Of a stretch of 64,000 nt of DNA, positions 1-11,400 are shown piece after piece. The stretch is from Turbatrix aceti. Taxonomy: Eukaryota > Nematoda > Chromadorea > Rhabditida > Panagrolaimidae. The stretch lies in contig OZ017770.1 in NCBI GenBank assembly GCA_963969345.1, forward strand, positions 8,937,246 to 9,001,245. Reading direction: 5' to 3'. The notes under the pieces are model-generated. The model was not told the DNA's origin. It did not search any database and saw only the letters and a program-made list of their open reading frames with translations. Both the position numbers and the translations under genes were made by a program. Every line of letters begins with the position of its first letter. Position 1 is the stretch's first letter.

Positions 1-533
1 CCTCTGATCAAATGACCTCCGCTCTCGGAACTCCGACGGTCCCGTCTGGCTCGTTTCACCTCCTCCTGACCTCAGACTCCTTATCTGGTTCCTGAAACCG
101 CCCAGCTTCCTCACTGACTTCCTCGGCCTTCTGCCGGTTCGGATTAGGCTCGCTTAGCCTCAGCGACCTGTCTCGGCACGTTTCCGACCACCATAATTCA
201 GGTCACGGCTGCTGCCGACCACGTCAGACTCCTTCGAAAAACTCACCGGCTTAACAGCGCCTTTGACCAATTTTGGGCCTCCGGACCGGATCCTCTCTGC
301 CCCATCACAAACTCACCCCTCAGCGTGCCGCCGATGTGCCAGCGTGATCGTGCGTGTAGACGAAGCCCCGGTAGGCAACCATGGCTTTTGGTCGAGGCTC
401 ATTTGGTTTGAATGTAGCTCCTTTTGTCTGTCAGCCCCAGCCGTTGACTGACCTCAAAAAGTATCGCGTCGAGAGTACGCACGCCTCAATCCAGCTCTCT
501 CCGCTCACTCTCTGTCAGTGTTCCGCTCTGGCC

Positions 534-895
534 AAAATCGACTCTCGACTCTGACTCAGAGTCGAGAGTCGAAAGAGTCGACTCTTTCGACTCCGACTCC
601 CAGAATCGACTCTTTGACTCCGAGTTAAAATAGGTTCACAAAAAAATGCATCAATAAACGCCTAAAACTGCGTGCTTTCATCTTTAACGAGTTTTTATTT
701 TACAAAATCAAACATTTGGCATCAAAAATGCCTATAAAAGTGTATTTTTTTCAAAAAATTTTCATCAAAGAGTCGACTCCAAAGAGTCAAAAGGTCATTT
801 TGTAAAAATCGACTCTCGACTCTGACTCTGACTCTGACTCTCGACTCTCAGAGTCAGAGTCAGAGTCAAAGAGTCGACTCTGAGTCGGAGTCAGC
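534..895. repeat. GAGTC/GACTC self-complementary arrays (left arm)
   Basis: Two arrays (about 534-626 and 795-895) consist of tandem and inverted GAGTC/GACTC pentamers, such as GACTCTGACTCAGAGTC, and can fold on themselves at many registers. They flank about 170 bp of AT-rich DNA. The mirror arrays lie at about 13116-13216 and 13385-13477. No coding function is apparent. Confidence 0.85.
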
Positions 896-1339
896 GGAAC
901 ACTGCTCTCTGTCCAAAAAACCATGCTCTTGCAGACAATCGCACGCGCGCGCGCGTTGGCCCGAGGTTTGGCATTCTGAGTCAAACGACAATCAGAGTTG
1001 TAAGCATTTTTTTCATGGTCGCATTCGCAGCGTTTTCCGTTCTCCCGTTGTTTTTTTTCGTTGTCTCGTTCGCTGTTCTTGCCTTGTTTTGTCTGTTATT
1101 TTTGATAGCACATCACGCGGATATGATAGCGTAACATAGGTGATATGATGAGCGAACTGGTAGGGCAAAAAATTACGCTTTGCTTGCGATTTCGTGTTTT
1201 TTTTTGCATTCTGTTTTCATTCTGCGCGTTCGCTTTTTGTCAAGTCATTTTAGTGTATTTTGGCTCAAACTTATTGGCTGCGAACGTAACAACTAATTTT
1301 ATAACGTTTTAAAGAGTTTTCTTGATCAAAATCAGTAGT

Positions 1340-1468
1340 TTAGGAAATCCGTCTAAAGTCAAAGTCTTTGGTGGGGGCATTGTAAGCAATGGCGAGGTCG
1401 TCGGTCCAGCGCATACGTGGTCGTCCTAGCGGTCGCTTGGCTTCCACGTAGTCTTCTGTAGGGCGCCA
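1340..1468 (-). pseudogene. Non-LTR retrotransposon (RTE-like) reverse transcriptase C-terminal relic
   Basis: The minus strand reads a 42-codon stretch ending in a stop, with the motif RPLGRPRMRWTDDLA. The pattern (K)RPxGRPxxRWxDDL is the recognisable tail of RTE-type reverse transcriptase ORFs in invertebrates. Just upstream, another frame reads DDNWVVRLAPY, which also fits this tail, so a frameshift separates the two pieces. No more of the element is visible. This is a dead fragment carried inside the palindrome arm. Confidence 0.6.
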
Positions 1469-1740
1469 GTCGGACTACCCAGTTGTCGTCGTCGGTTGTC
1501 GCGAACGATTACAAATTATTTTAATGAGTTTTATTTCGTGTGAACGTACGGGCGTGTATTCTCTCTTTTTTTTAATATTACCAACATTGAACCAGTTTTT
1601 TTCAACATTTTTTTTGTCGCGTTTGGATTTTTTACAAGGAATTTGCGTTTTTTTTGTTAAAAAAAGAAAAAAAAAATGATTTTTCGCTCCGGGCCTCCTG
1701 CAACGTCGTTCCTGCGTGTCTCGGTTACCGTCGTTCCACC

Positions 1741-4700
1741 ATGTCTGCGATCCCCCAGATGGCACCTCTCCTCGTAGATCAAGTAATTCCAACCTATAAC
1801 AATGGAAGGCTGGTTTATAACGTGTTTTTGGGTGCGCGTTCAACAAGGTAAGATTTTTTTATTTGTAACATGAAAAAAATATGTACTAAATTTTTTGAAA
1901 TATTTTGGAATAATAAAAAAATTGTTTTTCTGTTTTGCCACATTTTTTTCTAACTGCTTTTTGTTTTTCAGAAACGCGCCTGAGCTGAAAACTTTCAGTG
2001 TGCGGGTCTTCGCGTAAGTTTTTTTTGGTTTTTTTTATTTAATATCATTTGAAATTTTTATATTTAGACCGAAGAATGCCGATCTCCTGCAGGTTGCGGA
2101 AGATCCGAATTTTCAGGAGTAAGTATTTTTATATTTAACTTTTATTACATTCGTTTGGTAAAAAATTAATGGCCTGCCTTGCTTTTTACAGACTTGGGTG
2201 CACATGCATTTTTTTGTGATGAATAAATATAATTTTTTTATCTAAATTTTTTTTCTATTACTTTTTCGTTTCATTTATTGCTCTTTCTTATATCATACAA
2301 TTTTACAATAGTCAAAGAATGATAAATAGGCGGAGCATCATAACACGTAGTATCATAATAGCTGATTAATGTTCCGAAAACTAATGTTTTAACATTTTTG
2401 ATATTACACTTTTTTTACTTTTAACAAAATTCATTAATTTTTTTGTTTTAGTTTTATTTTTCTTATTTTTAGGCTTTTGGATGACCACATCTTATGCAGT
2501 GCCTCCTGCCAAATGTAAGTTGTTTTTGTTTTGTTGCATTCAGAATTGAGTGTTATTATTTCAGTGTCGAGGATCAATTTGTGTCCAATGTATGCCCTAC
2601 CCGTACCCAGACCCCGGTACCTCAAGTGCCTGTTCGAAGAGCGTAAGTTTATTGGTAAGAAAGTATCAAAATTTTCGGTTTCTGAAAACCTTGACTTTAA
2701 CTTTTTTTTTGTTTTTTTTTTTTGCTTTTGTAGCTTGTATGCTCTTTTGTCTAAATGTTGATTAATTTTGATAATGGCCAATATATTTTTTCATAATAAG
2801 ATATACTTTTGTTGATTCCGAGCTTTTGTTGATCATGCTGCCAAACGCGTTGTGTTAAGGTTTTTGTTTTTTAAATTTTTTATTTATTTTTTTTTAGCTT
2901 TTTTCATTGTTTAATCAAATTTTATTGCATTCAGAATTGAGTTTTATTATTTCAGCGTCACTGAGCAGTACGAAGCCAACGTTGAACCTCCGACCACCAA
3001 CACTGAACTCCAGCCACCTGCGGTTCCAAGAGTGTAAGTTTCATTTTTTATCCTTTTTTCTGTTTTGTGCATTAGCAAGAAGGTATCAAAATTTTTTATT
3101 TCTGAAAACTTTTTTGTTTTTTTTTGCTTTTGTAGCTTGTGTGCTCTTTTGTCTAAATGTTGATTAATTTTGAAAATGACCAATATATTTTTTCCATAAT
3201 AAGATATACTTTAGTTGATTCCGAGCTTTTGTTGATCATTCTACCAAACGCGTTGTGTTTTAATTTTTAATTTATTTTTCATTGTTTAATCAAATATTTT
3301 GCATCGAACAAAATTCGTTTGCATAGGTGTTTAAATTGAGTGAAAAAATATATGCCAACTGTTGTATCTTTTTTCACCCAAGCGACGTTTATTTGTTATC
3401 GTCTCTTAGGGATTCTAACCTGCAAGGATGTGCGAAAACTTTGTTGGACAAAAAATTAATATAGTTGTTTTGACTCTTTTACCAGCTTTTTCCAGGTTTA
3501 TTTTTTTTTGTTTTTTTATCTTGTCAAGATTTGACGGTGGACGGAATATAAATTTTTTTCTACATATTTTTGTTCGGCGAATGCAATTGAAAAAATGGAA
3601 AAAAACTTCTTTTTTTTTGTATATAACTGTTTACAGCTTTTTTACACGGTCATATTAAAATAATTGTTTTCAAACAATTTTTTTGTTATGGTTGAAGTGA
3701 TCAAATCATCCGGTCTAGATTTGATCACTTCAATTTTATGGTCGAATTGTGACAACAAAGATATACAAAGGATTTTGTTTTGTTCATATATGTCCGTATA
3801 TATTTTCAAATTTTGCTATCAAGATAAATATAAGCCTGATTGCGTTCTGATAGTCTGAAGTGTTTTTAGAGTCCCGTTACCGCCGGGTCCAGCCATACAG
3901 CTGCCACCACAGGCAGCCATCGGCCATGTGCCGCGAAAGAGTCAGCAGACTGCGAAGCGCATTACGGGGGGCATTTCCAAGAAGCAAGTTCCCGGTTCGC
4001 GGAAGAAGAAGCCTACTGTTGCAGTTTCATCGGTCGCCTTCCGAACCCGGTCAAAGACGTAAGTTTATTTCGAATATGCTTTTGTTTTTACCGTGTTTAA
4101 TTGCGAATCTGTTAAGCGTTGAACCCCAGCGAAATGCACCTACATTCTCGCGGTGAGTTTTTTTACCCAATTATACAACTAACAATTTTAATAAACTTTC
4201 TACTTTAATTTTGAAATTTCATCACTGATTTTTTCTTGCGGCTCAATTGTAAAAAAACGAGATTTAACATTGCTTTTTGAAAATTTGCTCCAATGGCGAC
4301 TATTACAAAGCAAGTCGTTTTTGGCTTTAAAACATGCAGTTTACTTTGGACTCAAAATCACGTTTTTATTATAAATATAAACGTTTCTTACTGTTGTCAT
4401 TTTTTAAAATTTTTTTAGCAATCCGGCAGAAGACCCTCCTCGTGCCGCTCATTCCCAAATTCCGTGAGTTGTTTTTTTTCTACAAATTTATCAAACATTT
4501 ACCTTTGTCTTCAAAAATTAACTTTCTTTGTGTTTTTTTTATTGTATCTTCTGCTTGGTTGTAACAACTTTTCTAAAACTTGTTTTTGTAAAAATTTTGT
4601 GTGTGCTAAATTTGTTAGTTTTTTTTTGAGCGTTTTTATTATCCAAACAATTATTTTTTATAGCCTACTACATAAACAGCCAATGCTTATTTTGTAAAAG

Positions 4701-5523
4701 TTTTTTTTATTAGCAGTTTTTTTAACCATAAGTGTGTTTTAAAGAAAATTCTGAATTAGCTTTTGCTACACAAGTTAAACATGTTTAATATTTTCTCCCA
4801 ATATTTTTAGTAACCCCGAAACTCACGCCGTCGGCGAGCGTGCCACTTCCACAATTCGCGGTGTGAAGTTTCGCGGCAACGAACGCCCAATTCAGGTGCA
4901 TCAGCCCGCACGGGTACTCCACTTTGACAACGTCATGTGAGTTATTTTCTTGATACTGTTTTATCGAAAAATATTGAAAAACAAAAAATAGTTTTCTGGA
5001 TTGCTTTTTTTAATCGAATTTGAGGTTACGATTTAAATTCTATCTCTTCGTCTCAACAATAACGATATTTTTGACAAAGATAGATAAATATAAAACGGGC
5101 TACGATCTCGTTTCAGTCTTATGATTTAAATACTCCTAGCGTGGGCTAACATTTTAACTGTTTATAAAAAAATCAGAGCTAACATTTTTTTGGGTTTGAA
5201 TTTTGAAAATTTGTCTTTAGAGGAAGAATCTAATCCCATATTTTTTGTAAAATATTTGTTGTTTTTTTTGCAAAAACAAAAAAAAATATATCAAAATTTG
5301 TTTTGATTATTATTTTTTACACCCGTGTCAACAAACAATTTTTGACCAAATGGCTATTTTTAGCCGACCCCATGATCGCCATTCTTCGCTTTCTTCGGAA
5401 ACAGGCGAAGAATACGAGCTTGCCGACCAACCCGGCGTCGACGAATTCCTTCGTACTCTCGACCTGCCTTTGCGTCCAGGCAGAAGTGGCTCCCAGAGTT
5501 CCTCCAGCGTCGTTTCTTTGTAG
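1741..5523 (+). CDS. 11-exon gene, basic 317-aa protein of unknown function (left-arm copy)
   Basis: I do not recognise the family. Exons: 1741-1847, 1972-2013, 2068-2118, 2473-2514, 2565-2642, 2956-3033, 3870-4058, 4117-4152, 4419-4463, 4811-4936, 5364-5523. All donors are GTAAG or GTGAG; acceptors are T-rich AG, exon 8 using AAG. The model gives one open frame of 318 codons ending in TAG. Every intron is phase 2, so every internal exon is a multiple of three. The N-terminal ~75 residues look globular. The middle is proline-rich, followed by a basic patch with GSRKKKP that could be a nuclear localisation signal. The C-terminus is serine-rich. Exons 5 and 6 are both 78 nt with similar sequence and near-identical flanking introns, so they arose by tandem duplication. 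A perfect 16-bp hairpin sits in intron 6 (3692-3733). Confidence 0.7.
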
Positions 5524-6258
5524 TCGCCGGAGGGCACTTTTTTGGTGTTTTTTCTTCCGACTATCGTGCCGTTCTCATTGTCATCGTCATCATTGGAAGA
5601 GTTTTTTTTATTGTTGAAGTCTCTATTGTATAATTTTGTGCGTAGTTACATAAAAATGACAAAATGAAGGTCCGAGAGAAGGAGGGGGAAGGGAGGGTGA
5701 AAGATTGATAGATCAGGCCTGAGATGAGAAATTATACAAGTGAAAGGGGACTAGAGAAGAAACATGAGTTCGTGACCAGTTTAATGTGTTTTTCAGGGTT
5801 GTTCACCTAAAAATAAATTTAAAAAAAATGATTGAGAAAACATTCTCAGCAAGCAACGCTAGAAAGCGAACAATGTGACCTTCGATGCGGCACAACCAAG
5901 TCAAAAGGGGACGATTTTCTGAACTAAGTGCCTCTCGAAACTGTCCCCAGTTAACTGCATTTGACACCATATCGCCTTGAGTCTGCCGTTAATCTTTATC
6001 CCATATTCACCTCGATGGGAGAAACAAGCCTGTAACTTTCTGCGTTTCGTCGGTTTTTCGTCTGGCACAACTTTTTCGCGCATCTAACAATAAGCTACTT
6101 TTATTGTCTTGTGCCAATAAAGGTCAACGTCCGCTTTTTGACACCTGCGCACCGATGACAGTCGTGCGTTTTCAGGAGAAGAATTTGTATAATTAACCGG
6201 GAGTCGTGCCGAATAAACGAGACTTTGATTGGAGTGGTTTTGATTGCGTGTTCATGAC
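5524..6258. other. 3' flank of the 11-exon gene and 5' flank of SH2 copy 1
   Basis: No gene seen. Positions 5524-5938 hold the 3' untranslated region and an intergenic purine-rich patch (5665-5700). Positions 5939-6258 are a near-identical direct repeat of 16981-17297, the upstream region of the intact SH2-pseudokinase gene, so this is probably its duplicated promoter. An AATAAA lies near 6117. The mirror is 7753-8487. Confidence 0.6.
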
Positions 6259-7116
6259 ATGTGTGTCAAAGAAAAGCTCAAAGCGCGAGTGAACTATCGA
6301 TTGATGTGAGTTTGCCGTGACTCGTTGCTTTCTCGGCGAGCGTTGATTTTATTTCTTTCAGCGAGCGCATGACTGAGTTTGATAAATTTCCGCCGCCGCT
6401 GGTTGATGCAATCCGGTTCAACTGCTTGACTTTGCAGTACGTCTTCTGCAACGCGAGCTCCGCGCAACTCAGGCGTGAGTTGATCAACGTGGGCGATTTT
6501 CTCGTCGTCCTGGGTGAGCGGAAAATGACGTTGGAACTGTGTGTCCGCGTTAGCAACTCGGCCATCGACGTGTTTCCCATCGACATCACCGTGGTGAGGT
6601 TTTTTTATGATTTTTATAAAGTAATGCGCCGGTTTGACAGAAGAACAGCCGCGTGTGCTTTTCCATCGGCCCAAATTCCTTTCATCTGCTCAGCTCCCTA
6701 ATCGACGTCTACCGGGCCAAAAACTTTACCATCAGAACCACAGATCGTCGAACCAGACTCAAGACAAGCATCTTTCGGCAGAGTAATCGTAGGTTTTATG
6801 CTAGTGTGAAAACTTACGTTCTCCTGTGTTTTAGAAATCAGCGGATTGTTTGGCCATGGCCGCGTCATCAAAATCGATCACCAGGAGGGTTTTGTTCGTG
6901 CACTGAGTGTTTCCTACGCCGCGCACTCACAAATCAGATCCCACGTCTCCAAGCTACTCGCACCAGTTCATGAGAACGTCTGTCGTGTCCTGGACTACGA
7001 GTTGTATTCGCTCGGACGCCAACTGCCACCTCTGATTCTGCTGCGCTACGAATTATGCTTATCGACGTTGATTCAGCACTTCTCAGGTCTCAAATTTCCG
7101 CTTTCGACTCGTCGAT
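6259..7116 (+). pseudogene. SH2-pseudokinase copy 1, truncated in the kinase N-lobe
   Basis: Direct repeat of 17298-18156 (offset about 11040), sharing the first exon (6259-6305), the SH2-coding exons and the start of the kinase-like exon with almost no differences. Identity stops abruptly after 7116, within the exon, where the sequence becomes the 3' end of an unrelated aspartic protease gene. In the kinase frame the fusion hits a stop three codons later. The copy therefore encodes at best an SH2 domain plus part of the N-lobe. Its first 166 bp also exist inverted in the right palindrome arm. Confidence 0.85.
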
Positions 7117-7586
7117 CTTGGTGATGGGAATCTTGTCATAGATATCATACCGAGTTCAGATATTGGATGGCCTGCATTCCTACTTGGCGACCCCTTCATT
7201 CGCTCGTATTGCACGGTCTTTGACGTCGGACAAAAACGCCTTGGCTTTGCCAAAATCAAAAAGTAAAAATCCTTTGCATAGTATAAAATGATGAATTGAT
7301 TTAAATAAATAATGTTCTGCAAAAACTGTTTTGTGTAGAGTGCCCAACTTTCATTACCAACTAAATAAATGTCAAATTTGTTAATATTTTTAATCTACAT
7401 ACTACATACCCTAATAAATTGCTGTACGTGTTGCTGAACGAAGCTTCATCCCAATATTGCAGCATAATTGAAAAGACGGGAGCAATCATGGTAAACGAGC
7501 AAGGACGATAAAACAATGGCTTAAACGCAGATGATTGTGTGTAACGTTTTTTAACAATTGACAATGCTTCGAATCTTGAACCGGAT
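6425..7586. other. Palindrome spacer, single-copy within the inverted repeat
   Basis: These 1162 bp separate the arms. Positions 6425-7116 continue an SH2-pseudokinase gene copy whose 5' part lies in the left arm. Positions 7111-7266 encode an aspartic protease C-terminus. The remaining 7267-7586 is AT-rich with several AATAAA-like signals and no gene that I can support. Confidence 0.9.
7111..7266 (+). pseudogene. C-terminal fragment of a pepsin-family (A1) aspartic protease
   Basis: One frame reads 51 residues to a TAA stop, including GWPAFLLGDPFIRSY and CTVFDVGQKRLGFAK. In A1 proteases the C-terminal signature is a hydrophobic strand, then LGDxFxRxYYTVFDxxxxxxGxA, which this matches closely. 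No catalytic DTG/DSG motif or upstream protease exon is present. The protease frame does not continue the adjoining kinase frame, so no fusion protein is predicted. This is the scar of a rearrangement that replaced the 3' half of a kinase gene with the tail of another gene. Confidence 0.85.
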
Positions 7587-7752
7587 CAGTTGAACCGGAT
7601 TGCATCAACCAGCGGCGGCGGAAATTGATCAAACTCAGTCATGCGCTCGCTGAAAGAAATAAAATCAACGCTCGCCGAGAAAGCAACGAGTCACGGCAAA
7701 CTCACATCAATCGATAGTTCACTCGCGCTTTGAGCTTCTCTTTGACACACAT
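7587..7752 (-). pseudogene. Inverted 5' fragment of the SH2-pseudokinase gene
   Basis: Reverse complement of 6259-6424. It covers the first exon, first intron and the opening of exon 2, then stops at the palindrome junction, beyond which single-copy sequence (7267-7586) follows. It is a by-product of palindrome formation and cannot encode the SH2 domain. Confidence 0.9.
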
Positions 7753-8487
7753 GTCATGAACACGCAATCAAAACCACTCCAATCAAAGTCTCGTTTATTC
7801 GGCACGACTCCCGGTTAATTATACAAATTCTTCTCCTGAAAACGCACGACTGTCATCGGTGCGCAGGTGTCAAAAAGCGGACGTTGACCTTAATTGGCAC
7901 AAGACAATAAAAGTAGCTTATTGTTAGATGCGCGAAAAAGTTGTGCCAGACGAAAAACCGACGAAACGCAGAAAGTTACAGGCTTGTTTCTCCCATCGAG
8001 GTGAATATGGGATAAAGATTAACGGCAGACTCAAGGCGATATGGTGTCAAATGCAGTTAACTGGGGACAGTTTCGAGAGGCACTTAGTTCAGAAAATCGT
8101 CCCCTTTTGACTTGGTTGTGCCGCATCGAAGGTCACATTGTTCGCTTTCTAGCGTTGCTTGCTGAGAATGTTTTCTCAATCATTTTTTTTAAATTTATTT
8201 TTAGGTGAACAACCCTGAAAAACACATTAAACTGGTCACGAACTCATGTTTCTTCTCTAGTCCCCTTTCACTTGTATAATTTCTCATCTCAGGCCTGATC
8301 TATCAATCTTTCACCCTCCCTTCCCCCTCCTTCTCTCGGACCTTCATTTTGTCATTTTTATGTAACTACGCACAAAATTATACAATAGAGACTTCAACAA
8401 TAAAAAAAACTCTTCCAATGATGACGATGACAATGAGAACGGCACGATAGTCGGAAGAAAAAACACCAAAAAAGTGCCCTCCGGCGA

Positions 8488-11400
8488 CTACAAAGAAACG
8501 ACGCTGGAGGAACTCTGGGAGCCACTTCTGCCTGGACGCAAAGGCAGGTCGAGAGTACGAAGGAATTCGTCGACGCCGGGTTGGTCGGCAAGCTCGTATT
8601 CTTCGCCTGTTTCCGAAGAAAGCGAAGAATGGCGATCATGGGGTCGGCTAAAAATAGCCATTTGGTCAAAAATTGTTTGTTGACACGGGTGTAAAAAATA
8701 ATAATCAAAACAAATTTTGATATATTTTTTTTTGTTTTTGCAAAAAAAACAACAAATATTTTACAAAAAATATGGGATTAGATTCTTCCTCTAAAGACAA
8801 ATTTTCAAAATTCAAACCCAAAAAAATGTTAGCTCTGATTTTTTTATAAACAGTTAAAATGTTAGCCCACGCTAGGAGTATTTAAATCATAAGACTGAAA
8901 CGAGATCGTAGCCCGTTTTATATTTATCTATCTTTGTCAAAAATATCGTTATTGTTGAGACGAAGAGATAGAATTTAAATCGTAACCTCAAATTCGATTA
9001 AAAAAAGCAATCCAGAAAACTATTTTTTGTTTTTCAATATTTTTCGATAAAACAGTATCAAGAAAATAACTCACATGACGTTGTCAAAGTGGAGTACCCG
9101 TGCGGGCTGATGCACCTGAATTGGGCGTTCGTTGCCGCGAAACTTCACACCGCGAATTGTGGAAGTGGCACGCTCGCCGACGGCGTGAGTTTCGGGGTTA
9201 CTAAAAATATTGGGAGAAAATATTAAACATGTTTAACTTGTGTAGCAAAAGCTAATTCAGAATTTTCTTTAAAACACACTTATGGTTAAAAAAACTGCTA
9301 ATAAAAAAAACTTTTACAAAATAAGCATTGGCTGTTTATGTAGTAGGCTATAAAAAATAATTGTTTGGATAATAAAAACGCTCAAAAAAAAACTAACAAA
9401 TTTAGCACACACAAAATTTTTACAAAAACAAGTTTTAGAAAAGTTGTTACAACCAAGCAGAAGATACAATAAAAAAAACACAAAGAAAGTTAATTTTTGA
9501 AGACAAAGGTAAATGTTTGATAAATTTGTAGAAAAAAAACAACTCACGGAATTTGGGAATGAGCGGCACGAGGAGGGTCTTCTGCCGGATTGCTAAAAAA
9601 ATTTTAAAAAATGACAACAGTAAGAAACGTTTATATTTATAATAAAAACGTGATTTTGAGTCCAAAGTAAACTGCATGTTTTAAAGCCAAAAACGACTTG
9701 CTTTGTAATAGTCGCCATTGGAGCAAATTTTCAAAAAGCAATGTTAAATCTCGTTTTTTTACAATTGAGCCGCAAGAAAAAATCAGTGATGAAATTTCAA
9801 AATTAAAGTAGAAAGTTTATTAAAATTGTTAGTTGTATAATTGGGTAAAAAAACTCACCGCGAGAATGTAGGTGCATTTCGCTGGGGTTCAACGCTTAAC
9901 AGATTCGCAATTAAACACGGTAAAAACAAAAGCATATTCGAAATAAACTTACGTCTTTGACCGGGTTCGGAAGGCGACCGATGAAACTGCAACAGTAGGC
10001 TTCTTCTTCCGCGAACCGGGAACTTGCTTCTTGGAAATGCCCCCCGTAATGCGCTTCGCAGTCTGCTGACTCTTTCGCGGCACATGGCCGATGGCTGCCT
10101 GTGGTGGCAGCTGTATGGCTGGACCCGGCGGTAACGGGACTCTAAAAACACTTCAGACTATCAGAACGCAATCAGGCTTATATTTATCTTGATAGCAAAA
10201 TTTGAAAATATATACGGACATATATGAACAAAACAAAATCCTTTGTATATCTTTGTTGTCACAATTCGACCATAAAATTGAAGTGATCAAATCTAGACCG
10301 GATGATTTGATCACTTCAACCAAAACAAAAAAATTGTTTGAAAACAATTATTTTAATATGACCGTGTAAAAAAGCTGTAAACAGTTATATACAAAAAAAA
10401 AGAAGTTTTTTTCCATTTTTTCAATTGCATTCGCCGAACAAAAATATGTAGAAAAAAATTTATATTCCGTCCACCGTCAAATCTTGACAAGATAAAAAAA
10501 CAAAAAAAAATAAACCTGGAAAAAGCTGGTAAAAGAGTCAAAACAACTATATTAATTTTTTGTCCAACAAAGTTTTCGCACATCCTTGCAGGTTAGAATC
10601 CCTAAGAGACGATAACAAATAAACGTCGCTTGGGTGAAAAAAGATACAACAGTTGGCATATATTTTTTCACTCAATTTAAACACCTATGCAAACGAATTT
10701 TGTTCGATGCAAAATATTTGATTAAACAATGAAAAATAAATTAAAAATTAAAACACAACGCGTTTGGTAGAATGATCAACAAAAGCTCGGAATCAACTAA
10801 AGTATATCTTATTATGGAAAAAATATATTGGTCATTTTCAAAATTAATCAACATTTAGACAAAAGAGCACACAAGCTACAAAAGCAAAAAAAAACAAAAA
10901 AGTTTTCAGAAATAAAAAATTTTGATACCTTCTTGCTAATGCACAAAACAGAAAAAAGGATAAAAAATGAAACTTACGCTCTTGGAACCGTAGGTGGCTG
11001 GAGTTCAGTGTTGGTGGTCGGAGGTTCAACGTTGGCTTCGTACTGCTCAGTGACGCTGAAATAATAAAACTCAATTCTGAATGCAATAAAATTTGATTAA
11101 ACAATGAAAAAAGCTAAAAAAAATAAATAAAAAATTTAAAAAACAAAAACCTTAACACAACGCGTTTGGCAGCATGATCAACAAAAGCTCGGAATCAACA
11201 AAAGTATATCTTATTATGAAAAAATATATTGGCCATTATCAAAATTAATCAACATTTAGACAAAAGAGCATACAAGCTACAAAAGCAAAAAAAAAAAACA
11301 CAAAAAAAAGTTAAAGTCAAGGTTTTCAGAAACCGAAAATTTTGATACTTTCTTACCAATAAACTTACGCTCTTCGAACAGGCACTTGAGGTACCGGGGT

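Larger units (their letters stand above)
1..6424. repeat. Left arm of a giant inverted repeat (palindrome)
   Basis: Every base x in this arm pairs with base 14011-x on the opposite strand of 7587-14010. Landmarks checked at about ten places (263/13748, 1475/12536, 2434/11577, 5328/8683, 5901/8110, 6424/7587) keep exactly the same sum, so there is no net insertion or deletion. Only about ten substitutions were noticed by eye, which implies well over 99% identity across exons, introns and intergenic DNA alike. The arm is cut by the window start, so its true outer end is unknown. The inner end falls inside the first long exon of an SH2-pseudokinase copy. Confidence 0.97.
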
